Shown piece after piece: positions 26,554 through 35,565 of a stretch of DNA of 53,499 nucleotides. Position 1 is the first letter of the stretch; every line of letters starts with the position of its first letter. The notes under the pieces were generated by a model. It had not been told where the DNA came from and ran no database searches. It saw nothing but the letters and a program-made list of their open reading frames with translations. This DNA comes from an uncultured Clostridia bacterium. Its GTDB lineage: Bacteria; Bacillota; Clostridia; UBA1381. The position numbers and the translations under genes were made by a program. Location of the stretch: contig CALXWJ010000018.1 in NCBI GenBank assembly GCA_944392335.1, positions 1 through 53,499 on the forward strand. The letters run 5' to 3'.

Positions 26554-29500
26554 TAAAAAAATATCGGTAATATTGGCGGCTTCTGTAATTATACAGGCAA
26601 TGGCATCGGTATATGCTGAGGAAAATTTGATCTTAAAAGATGTTGAAGCGTTAGGCGGAAATATAGTTCTTGATTTTTCCGAACAAATTTTGCAGGATTG
26701 TATAGATCATATAAAGCTGTATGATACCGATGAACAAGAAATTAAATATGAAGTAAAATTTGACGATAACTTTGTATATTTATTGCCGGAAAAATATGGA
26801 GAAATGACGCTTGAAGTGAGTCAAAAGATTCAGTCGCAAAGCGGGAAAATACTTTCAACAGCATATTTTGCGGATCTGACAGGCTGGGAGGACGGTACGG
26901 ATTTTGAAACCGATTACACCGATGGTGACTGGCTTACATATACATCTTCAAAAGATAAGGTCAATTCTGTAATTTATGACGGAAAGCTTGTGTTATCGGA
27001 AAATAAACCTGACGCGGAGGGAAATATAATTTCACCGGCAGAATATGCTGTTGCGGCAAATAAAAATATTGCGGCGCCGAAAGCGGACGGATATACATAT
27101 GAATTTGAATATACGTCTGTTGACGCAAATGATAACAGCGCGGCAAGGCAAAGATTTTTCCTTTTTAAGGGAACAGGCATCCTTACCTCTACGTCGGTAT
27201 TTCCCAGATATTATTACGGATATGCTCTCGGCATGAGATGGAATAATACAATACGGCTTACAAGAACAAGCAACGGATATGATTATTGGCAAAACAGCGG
27301 ATATCTTGCCAGCGTACAAAATGATCTTTTGCAAGGTACTTGTAAAATAAGGGTAAATGCTCAGAATATATATGATGACAACGGTAATATAAACAGTATA
27401 AAAATTGAAGTATATATTGCTCCTGTAAGCGATGGGGTAACAGGAGATTTTATAAGAATAATGAACGTAGAGGACGATTTAAAAAATGCAGGCGCCGATG
27501 TTCTAAACGGATGCACACAAGGAAGCGAGTATGCTTTTCAGACCAAAAAAAACGGTGTGGAAACAAACAGATATTTATTTGATGATTTTTCGATAAAATC
27601 TGTTGAAGTTCTAAACATATATACTCTTGAAAATATAAAAACACAAGCTGAGGAAAAAATAGAAAATGCCAATTTACAAGGATATAATAAGGAAAACATA
27701 ATTGAAATCAACAAATTGATAGAACGCCTGGAGAAATATGGCGAAGACGTAACCCAGATAACCGGATACAGCGAATATATTATAGCAAGAGATGAATTTG
27801 AGGAATTGCTTATAAGACAAGAACAGCTCGAAGAAATGAAAACTCAAACAGGGGAAGCTTTAAAAATACTTATAGAGAATAATGCGGATCGTTTCGGATA
27901 CAGCAAATCGGAAATTTATCAAAAAGCGGATAAAAGCGAAACTGCAAAGCTGTTTGAATCAATTGCCTCGGAGGCTACAGAAGAAAATATTATTTCGCTG
28001 ATTGAAAAGGCTGCGGCGGCAAGTATGTATAATACTTCACAGAATGATGAAATATTTGCAAATGATTATTTTGCAGCAATTCTTGGATTTGATAAATGTG
28101 CACAAGGCGATATATATAACGCTTTCATGGAGCTGAATGAAAAGGAAGCTGTGATAAACAAAATTTTGGCAAAAGGCTTTTCCGATATTGAGGAAATTAC
28201 AAAGGCCTTTGCCGAAAATGTGGTTTTTGCGGGAATTAAAGAAAATCCGCAGGCATGTTTAACAATTGCGGTACAGGAATATTTTAATGTTGATTTTTCA
28301 AGATACATTGCACTTGAAGATAAGAATAGAGTTGATGAAATATTATCACAGGAAAGTTTTGAGAGCATTGAAAGCTTGGCGGAAAGAATTGTTGAAATCA
28401 TAAAGGAACTATATCCGTTTTCTGTGGCTGATGCTTATTCTGAGGCAGGAGATTTGATCATAGAATTTTCCGAAAGCGTAAACCTTGAAGACGCGAAGAA
28501 TAATATTAAGGTTTTCAAAAAGGATAACAGTCAGGCGACCGGCATCGGTTATGAGCTTATGGACGATTACCGTATCAAGCTGATAATACCCGTAACAGAC
28601 GAAGAATTTACAGGATATGCAGCGGTTTTTCCCGATATGAGGTCGGCTGCGGGTGAAGAAATACAAAATGGTTATAAAGTAAGTTTTCGGACAGCGGGAA
28701 AGTTTTATGATTTTGAAAAGAAAGAGAATCAAGACTGGAAATACTATAACGCTGAGGGTACAGGAGTGGCAAGCGGCAACGGAAACGCATATTTTGACGG
28801 TAAAAGACTGATTTTATCATATGAAGGCATGGACGCAGACGGTATGATGATCGCTCCCGCGGTACTTTCTTCATATGTTCCGGTTGAATATGAATTTGAA
28901 GATATTTCAAAAGAAAGCTATGAGTTTGATTATTATCCCGAAGATACTTCAAGAACCTTCCGTTTTATGTTCAGGGGCGACAGACTCACAGATATTTCCG
29001 CCGCACAAGTGCCAAGGTATTATTCCGGTTATGGTCTGACAATAAAATCGGGAAGTCAGCTGATCTTAAAGCGGATCAACAATGGTTATGATTTTGAAGC
29101 GTCTCCTTTAGAGTCTGTAACTGTAGATAATTTGTCAAAGACAAGCAGAATAAAGGTGAATGTAAAAAATATTGAAGAATCGGGCGAGGTGACCGCCGTT
29201 AAAATCGAAGTATATCAGGCAGTTTATAACAACGGTATATTGGATGATTATACAAAGATATTAGAATATACCGATACCGCACCAAACATCGGCACATTAA
29301 TATCAATAGTGTCGGCAAGTAACAAGTTTGGATTTGGTGCATTATCGGGAAAGTATGCGGTGGGAGATCTGTTTTTGGGACATATTGAAGTTACGCAGAA
29401 GGAATATTCAAATGTTATATATGAAAATGCGGAGAAAGCAATTGAAAAAATAATCAATACCGATAGCCTATTGAGTATATATGATGAGGTGAAGGAAACC

Positions 29501-31816
29501 GCGCTTTTGTTGGGCTCACTTCAAAATATGGGCTATAATTTGGATACGATGCAAGGGTATGATAATTTTATAACAATTTATAATAAAATCCCCGATATAA
29601 CCCAAAAGCAGGTTGATACAACGTATTATGAAAGCGCTGTTTTATTTGGATTTGCAGTTGAAATGTCCGACGATATCCTTGATAAGAAAAATTTAACCGT
29701 ATTGAAAAATTCAACTGACTTTGACGCATTCAAAACAGAGGGTGTATATGATGGGGAAAAGCTTTACGGAGTCAAGATTATTATCCCAAATAATAAGGAC
29801 TACACATCGAGCTACAGTGTAACACTGAGTAAAAACGTTAAGTCTGTTGAAAATCTTACATTGTTTGAAGATTGTTTGCTTGAGTTTGTACCAAAGCCGC
29901 CTGTTGAGATGACTGCGCCCGAAATCAACGGTAATTCAGCTTTGGTCAATGTACGGAACAATTCGGAAAAAGAGGCGCTGCTTGATATAATAATTGCAGA
30001 ATATAATCAGGACAAAACATTGATAAAGGCAAAGGCAGAGCAGCTGATGATGTCGGCCGGTGAGAATAAAACCGTTATGCTTGACAATGTTTCCGATGAA
30101 AACATAATATCGGCAATATTGACGGATAAAGAGCATAGGGCGGTTTTTGGCGAAGTAACAAACGGTGAAAATAAAGAAATCAAAGATATAAGACAATCAA
30201 AAGATTTTAATTCTGAATTTAGGATTGATGATATTGATTTTAATATTTCAGAGCGTAAAATAACGGTCAGCGGTCATTCCAATATGGCAGGCGGGCTGGT
30301 TACGCTTATTGCTATGGATTCGGAGAAAAGTATTTATGAGGAAGGCGCAATCGAATATGCCGGAATCTGTCAGGCGGATGAGAATGGAAAGTTCAGCTTT
30401 GATTTCGGAGAAAATGTCTATAAGGCGGGAAATATGAGCTTTATTGTCACAAATGATATATCTGTACTTGCGCAGGAAGAAAAATATATATCGTCTGTTG
30501 ATGAGAGAACAGCCGCAGCGGATACTTTGAATACGGCAAAAGACCTTCAGGAAGCATTAAACAGCTGTGAGGAAATATTTGCACTTGACAATGAATTGTA
30601 TAATAGTGTAGATAAAGCTAAGCTTTCAGCTTTACTTGAGGAGAAAAAAGGTGAATTTACACAGAGCAATGTACAGGATATTATAACTGAATATGCTCTT
30701 GTTGAAGCATATAATGAAGGAAAGACCGATTTGGTATTTGCAAACGGAGAATTTCTTTATGGTGATATATTAAAGCTTTCGGAGCTTGATAAAAAGTATA
30801 ATATCACAGTTTACGAATTGTATAATGAAGTCATTGCAAACAAAGAAGCTGTAGTTTCGCTTATGTTAGAGCAGAACTGCCTGAATATTCAAGAATTGGA
30901 AAAGAAATTCGCCCAGGCTGTGATACTCAGCGGGATAACAAATAAAAAGCAGGATGGTTACGGTCATATATCAAAGCTTTTAAGAGAAGAAAATGCAGAA
31001 TTTGCCGAGATCGACATATCGGCATACAATCAATCGGATAATAAGGCTTATATAGCAAAAAAGCTTGTCAGCGGCGGGTTCAGTACCGTAAAAGAACTGG
31101 AGGATAAAATCAAGAGCTTGGCAGAAAATAAAAATAATGCAGATTCATCCGGCACTTCAAATAAAAACAGCAATTCGGGAGGGGTGGGCGCGTCATTCTC
31201 GTTATCAACTGATACGTTATCAACCGATATGTTACCGACCGATAATATTTCTCCGGTACCCGAAACAGATGATGAAAAAATTTTTAATGATCTTGATAAT
31301 CATGCATGGGCGTATGAAGCTATTGAATCACTTTATAATATGGGTGTTATAAATGGAAAAGGAAACAACAAATTTGCTCCTGATGAAAGAATAACAAGAG
31401 AGCAGCTTGCTAAAATGCTATGTATTGCATTTAACGTTGAAACGGATGAAAATGAAAATATATTTGAAGATGTTGAAGAAAATGCATGGTATGCACCTTT
31501 TGTATTAACAATGCAGAATAAAGGATATGTGAACGGAATGGGAAACGGCATATTCGGAGTCGGGGAAAATGTTACAAGACAGGATATGGCTGTTATGATT
31601 TACAGAACAGCTCATTTAGAAAATGAGTCGGGTTATGAATTAAGCTTTGCGGACAGTAATGAGATTTCACAATATGCAAAAGCCGCTGTTGCCGAATTAT
31701 CAAAAAACAATATTATAAATGGTTATAGTGATAATACCTTTAAACCTTTTAACTCATGTACAAGAGCTGAAGCAGCTGTTATGATTTACAGGATGTTAAC
31801 TTATATTGAAGATTAA
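26543..31816 (+). CDS. Giant SLH-anchored surface protein with two Ig/jelly-roll module pairs
   Basis: A 1757-residue exported protein. Signal peptide to ~25. An SbsA-like Ig domain and jelly-roll module (~28-355), a charged helical stretch (~370-620), a second Ig and module pair (~625-960, with FMFRGDR...PRYYSGYG), further helical and beta regions, then a T/S/P linker with repeated TDxL units. Three SLH domains follow (~1580-1757: AWAYEAIESLYNMGVINGKG, NAWYAPFVLTMQNKGYVNG and the third with IINGYSDNTFKP), which bind secondary cell-wall polymer. No catalytic motif is recognised; it may be a carbohydrate-binding scaffold. ATG 26543 follows GAGGAGG by 6 bases and overlaps the preceding gene by 11 bases. 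Confidence 0.78.
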   Translation: MNINKKISVILAASVIIQAMASVYAEENLILKDVEALGGNIVLDFSEQILQDCIDHIKLYDTDEQEIKYEVKFDDNFVYLLPEKYGEMTLEVSQKIQSQSGKILSTAYFADLTGWEDGTDFETDYTDGDWLTYTSSKDKVNSVIYDGKLVLSENKPDAEGNIISPAEYAVAANKNIAAPKADGYTYEFEYTSVDANDNSAARQRFFLFKGTGILTSTSVFPRYYYGYALGMRWNNTIRLTRTSNGYDYWQNSGYLASVQNDLLQGTCKIRVNAQNIYDDNGNINSIKIEVYIAPVSDGVTGDFIRIMNVEDDLKNAGADVLNGCTQGSEYAFQTKKNGVETNRYLFDDFSIKSVEVLNIYTLENIKTQAEEKIENANLQGYNKENIIEINKLIERLEKYGEDVTQITGYSEYIIARDEFEELLIRQEQLEEMKTQTGEALKILIENNADRFGYSKSEIYQKADKSETAKLFESIASEATEENIISLIEKAAAASMYNTSQNDEIFANDYFAAILGFDKCAQGDIYNAFMELNEKEAVINKILAKGFSDIEEITKAFAENVVFAGIKENPQACLTIAVQEYFNVDFSRYIALEDKNRVDEILSQESFESIESLAERIVEIIKELYPFSVADAYSEAGDLIIEFSESVNLEDAKNNIKVFKKDNSQATGIGYELMDDYRIKLIIPVTDEEFTGYAAVFPDMRSAAGEEIQNGYKVSFRTAGKFYDFEKKENQDWKYYNAEGTGVASGNGNAYFDGKRLILSYEGMDADGMMIAPAVLSSYVPVEYEFEDISKESYEFDYYPEDTSRTFRFMFRGDRLTDISAAQVPRYYSGYGLTIKSGSQLILKRINNGYDFEASPLESVTVDNLSKTSRIKVNVKNIEESGEVTAVKIEVYQAVYNNGILDDYTKILEYTDTAPNIGTLISIVSASNKFGFGALSGKYAVGDLFLGHIEVTQKEYSNVIYENAEKAIEKIINTDSLLSIYDEVKETALLLGSLQNMGYNLDTMQGYDNFITIYNKIPDITQKQVDTTYYESAVLFGFAVEMSDDILDKKNLTVLKNSTDFDAFKTEGVYDGEKLYGVKIIIPNNKDYTSSYSVTLSKNVKSVENLTLFEDCLLEFVPKPPVEMTAPEINGNSALVNVRNNSEKEALLDIIIAEYNQDKTLIKAKAEQLMMSAGENKTVMLDNVSDENIISAILTDKEHRAVFGEVTNGENKEIKDIRQSKDFNSEFRIDDIDFNISERKITVSGHSNMAGGLVTLIAMDSEKSIYEEGAIEYAGICQADENGKFSFDFGENVYKAGNMSFIVTNDISVLAQEEKYISSVDERTAAADTLNTAKDLQEALNSCEEIFALDNELYNSVDKAKLSALLEEKKGEFTQSNVQDIITEYALVEAYNEGKTDLVFANGEFLYGDILKLSELDKKYNITVYELYNEVIANKEAVVSLMLEQNCLNIQELEKKFAQAVILSGITNKKQDGYGHISKLLREENAEFAEIDISAYNQSDNKAYIAKKLVSGGFSTVKELEDKIKSLAENKNNADSSGTSNKNSNSGGVGASFSLSTDTLSTDMLPTDNISPVPETDDEKIFNDLDNHAWAYEAIESLYNMGVINGKGNNKFAPDERITREQLAKMLCIAFNVETDENENIFEDVEENAWYAPFVLTMQNKGYVNGMGNGIFGVGENVTRQDMAVMIYRTAHLENESGYELSFADSNEISQYAKAAVAELSKNNIINGYSDNTFKPFNSCTRAEAAVMIYRMLTYIED

Positions 31817-31848
31817 AAATATCAGTAAAAAGAAAGGAGGAGTGAAAA

Positions 31849-34800
31849 ATGAAGAAGAAATATATTTCTCTGCTCATTCTTGTTATGACAGTTTTTTCAA
31901 TATTACCTGCAAAAGCAGAGGAAACAGCAGCAGAAACTGTAAGATACTATGTTGACAGCATTAACGGTACAAATACGGGTAAGGGAACCATTGATGATCC
32001 TTTTAAAGATTTAGCACAGGCGCAAAGAGCAATAAAGAATTATAAAAACGACAAGGATATTCCCGTTAATATTGAAGTGATATTCAGGGAGGGGGAATAT
32101 TATGTTAGCGAAAGAACAACTATAAACGCGGAGCTATCGGGTTATGAAGGCTATACTCTTGCTTATAAGGGCTATGAAAATGAAAAAGCGGTGTTTAAAG
32201 GTTCACAGGATATTGATATCAGTAAAATGAGAAAAGTTACAGATAACAGTATTTTAACGAGACTTCCGGAAGAATCCCGTGACAAGGTAGGTTATATAGA
32301 TTTAAAAGAGCAGGGAATAACAGATCTTCCGCCAATAATTCCGAATGTTGCAAGCGATTCGCTTTCAAATACAAGCGAAACCATTCAATTTTTTTATGAT
32401 GGAGAAGAACAGCCGATCGCACAATGGCCTAATGGTACGTTTGAATATTCAATATTCACTTCGGTAACAAGCGGAGGAATAGGACTCAGCGGAAAAGGAG
32501 GAACATTCCAGTATAAAGAAGATAACCCGTCAACATGGAAGGAACCTCAAAAGGCTTATGTAATAGGATTTTTTGGGTATGACTATAGAAGTGACAGGGT
32601 AATGATACAGGAGATCGACACGGACAATAAATATATTACATTAAAAAGCGGAACGGCATTCGGTATCAAATCAAGCCAGTCAAGAAGATGGAAAGCGTAT
32701 AATATATTAGAGGAACTCGATTCGCCGGGTGAATGGTATATAGATTATGATAATATGTATTTTTACTATTATCCTCCGTATACTCTGGCAAATTCAAGAC
32801 TCGAAATGTCGATTTTGGATGACTATATGTTTTATCTTGACGGAGCAAGCAATATAAGGTTTGAAAATCTGACCTTTACACAGTCAAGAGCAAGTATATT
32901 TTATATGCAGCAGAGCGAAAATATTACAATAGACAACTGTGTGTTCCGTGATCTGTCATCGGGTGTTATAAGGACGCAGAGATTGATTGGCGGCATAGAT
33001 GAAAAAACCGGAGGTGCGGCTCCGTCCTACGGCAAGGTTCTTAACCTTGTAATTGAAAATTCGATTTTTTATAATATAGACGCAGCGCCGTTTAATTTGT
33101 ACACATCAAAAATGTATGAACTTGAACCGTCAGGGCTTATTATAAGAAATAATTACTTTAACCAAAATGGTGAAAAAAGAGCAAGCGGCGTCGGAACAAT
33201 AGGCGGAGTGGAGTCGAAGTTTGTTAATAATCTTGCGCATAACTTTATGTGGGAGGTCGGAACAACAACAGGCTGGGATTGTTTATATCAGTATAATGAA
33301 CTGGGAAACGCTCTTGGTGAAACGGCCGACTGCGGCGCTTTATATACAGGACGTTCATATTTATACAGAGGATGCGATATATCATATAATTATATACATG
33401 ACTGTAATCCGAGACAGGACGTTCTAAAACCCTTTACTCATAATAGGGCAATATACTATGACGATGCGAAGGCCGGGGAAATAAATCATCATAATATATT
33501 GGTAAATGTCGACAAAGCAGTTTCGGCAAGCGGTTCAAGCACTCAATCATACAGTAATACCGTCGTTAATTCAACAAGCGGAATATTGATGCTTATGTAT
33601 ACAGACGGCAGAAGTGCATTGGCAGACAGATATAAAAATATAATGAATACCGAATATAAAGATTCACTGAAGCTTATTCTTGAACGATATCCCGATATTA
33701 CACGCGAGATGAATAATGAGGATTTGACAAGAACTCGGTATATGAAGATTTATGATAATGTTTTGTTCGACAGCGGTGTTGGAACCAATCCCGGTGCGGA
33801 AAAACTTGCAAATCAGGACAGAGTGGAGAATAACAATAATTTTACGGGAACAAGCGAATTTGTTGACGTTGAAAATCAGGATTACAGAATCAAAAAGGAT
33901 TCCTATGTTTTACAAACAAATCCTGACGTATTGAATGAAGAGAATTTTGATATTGAAAAGATTGGTATTCAGTTTAATGATAAAATAACAAAAGAAGAAT
34001 TACAAAATACACCATTCAGAAAGATCTCTCCGGTAAACGGGGCGAGGAATGTTGTAACAAAGGACGCCGAATTTTCATGGAATAAGGTTATGGGTGCTGA
34101 TGAATACAGGTTTGTGCTTGCGACCGACCCTGAGATGAAGAATATTGTTGAAGATAAAATTGTTCCGTATAATTATTGTACCGTTGATTCCTTAAATTCA
34201 GGAAATAACGTATATTACTGGACGGTATATGCAAGAAATACCACAAGACAGCTTTCCAATGAATGGGAAGCAAACGGTATTCCGTATGTATTCACAACCT
34301 CAAAGTTTGATTTTCTTGATACTGATATATTATTAACTCCGATCGAGGAACTTGAAACAATTTTAACCTTGACGGAAGAAGGGACACAAGCAGGACAGCT
34401 TAAAATAGGCAGTACCGAAAAAATAAATATGTTGTTAAAGAAAGCTTATGAAGCTATGACATGGAAAAAAGGTTCAAAATCTCAAGCTGATATAGAAGCT
34501 GTAAGAACTGAAATTGAGAATTTTTTATCCGGTGATTATTTGAACAGAGGTTTTTATGATCTGGGAAAAACCATTGACAAAGAGAATACTCATTGGAACT
34601 TCACATCAATGGGAACACCGGACAGAGTGGAGTTTTCAGACGGAGAACTTGTAATCAGCACAACAGACAAAGATGGTTCATATCAGTCTGTACAGATCGA
34701 AAATATGGATGTTGCGTATTCCTCGATGGATGTAATTTACAGCTTCGCGCTTAATATGACGTTTGATGAAAGCTGGTTTGGATTTGGAATCAGATCGAAT

Positions 34801-35565
34801 CAGGATAATGTTGTAATATACGGCGGAGAAAATTATTATTTCGTAGTCAAAGAGGATATTATTGAATTGCAGATACAGTCTCCTTCAATGTCCGGTATAA
34901 TACTCACAATACCAAATGAATATATAAAGAACGGAGAATGGTGCGATGTATCATTCGGAGTGATAGATTGTGTATTCGGGCAGCTTATGTGTATGTATGT
35001 TGACGGAAAAACTGTGTTCGAATATATGGACACAACCGTGGGACAGATCAAAAAGCAAGGCGGATTCAAATTCTATGTTGTGGGAACCAAAAACGGACAG
35101 ATCCTAAAAATTAAAAGTCCCGAACAAATGCCGGAATTGGATATCAATGAAATCATAAGGCGCAATATGTTCAGCGCGGCTGTTGATACCTGCAAGGCAA
35201 TAGAAGAGACTACAGGTCCTGCATATATTGCTTCGGCAAAATCGGATAAGTATTATTTGAACGGTGAAATGCATCAGCTGAGCGACAATGCTTTTATTGA
35301 AAGAAATGAAAAAATATACGGGAAAATATCAGAGCTTGAAATCTATCTTGACAAGGATTTGAGCGGTGAAACAGTTGACTACAGTGATGAAAACGGCGAA
35401 TATGTAAATTTAAATAATTTTGCCATGAAACATGATATTACATACAACAGAAATCTGGAGCTTTTTGTATTATCGAAAGGTAACGGAATTGAGCCTGCCA
35501 ATTTACCGGATTTATTCACAACTGTGAGAGGTGCATTCCAGGCATTAGATAAGGAGGTTATATAA
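31849..35565 (+). CDS. Second secreted right-handed beta-helix protein (GH141-like) with jelly-roll domain
   Basis: A 1238-residue exported protein, signal peptide to ~24. It is a paralogue of the first beta-helix protein: YYVDSINGTNTGKG...DLAQAQRAIKNY, SRRWKAYNILEELDSPGEWYIDYDN and RAIYYDDAKAGEINHHN match the equivalent positions. A fibronectin-III-like domain lies at ~724-820, a short helical region, then a LamG/jelly-roll-type domain (~905-1075) with DESWFGFGIRSNQ. The tail of ~150 residues is not recognised. There is no SGNH-like tail and no SLH. The ribosome binding site is AAAGGAGG. The stop overlaps the next start by one base, so the two are coupled. Confidence 0.7.
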   Translation: MKKKYISLLILVMTVFSILPAKAEETAAETVRYYVDSINGTNTGKGTIDDPFKDLAQAQRAIKNYKNDKDIPVNIEVIFREGEYYVSERTTINAELSGYEGYTLAYKGYENEKAVFKGSQDIDISKMRKVTDNSILTRLPEESRDKVGYIDLKEQGITDLPPIIPNVASDSLSNTSETIQFFYDGEEQPIAQWPNGTFEYSIFTSVTSGGIGLSGKGGTFQYKEDNPSTWKEPQKAYVIGFFGYDYRSDRVMIQEIDTDNKYITLKSGTAFGIKSSQSRRWKAYNILEELDSPGEWYIDYDNMYFYYYPPYTLANSRLEMSILDDYMFYLDGASNIRFENLTFTQSRASIFYMQQSENITIDNCVFRDLSSGVIRTQRLIGGIDEKTGGAAPSYGKVLNLVIENSIFYNIDAAPFNLYTSKMYELEPSGLIIRNNYFNQNGEKRASGVGTIGGVESKFVNNLAHNFMWEVGTTTGWDCLYQYNELGNALGETADCGALYTGRSYLYRGCDISYNYIHDCNPRQDVLKPFTHNRAIYYDDAKAGEINHHNILVNVDKAVSASGSSTQSYSNTVVNSTSGILMLMYTDGRSALADRYKNIMNTEYKDSLKLILERYPDITREMNNEDLTRTRYMKIYDNVLFDSGVGTNPGAEKLANQDRVENNNNFTGTSEFVDVENQDYRIKKDSYVLQTNPDVLNEENFDIEKIGIQFNDKITKEELQNTPFRKISPVNGARNVVTKDAEFSWNKVMGADEYRFVLATDPEMKNIVEDKIVPYNYCTVDSLNSGNNVYYWTVYARNTTRQLSNEWEANGIPYVFTTSKFDFLDTDILLTPIEELETILTLTEEGTQAGQLKIGSTEKINMLLKKAYEAMTWKKGSKSQADIEAVRTEIENFLSGDYLNRGFYDLGKTIDKENTHWNFTSMGTPDRVEFSDGELVISTTDKDGSYQSVQIENMDVAYSSMDVIYSFALNMTFDESWFGFGIRSNQDNVVIYGGENYYFVVKEDIIELQIQSPSMSGIILTIPNEYIKNGEWCDVSFGVIDCVFGQLMCMYVDGKTVFEYMDTTVGQIKKQGGFKFYVVGTKNGQILKIKSPEQMPELDINEIIRRNMFSAAVDTCKAIEETTGPAYIASAKSDKYYLNGEMHQLSDNAFIERNEKIYGKISELEIYLDKDLSGETVDYSDENGEYVNLNNFAMKHDITYNRNLELFVLSKGNGIEPANLPDLFTTVRGAFQALDKEVI

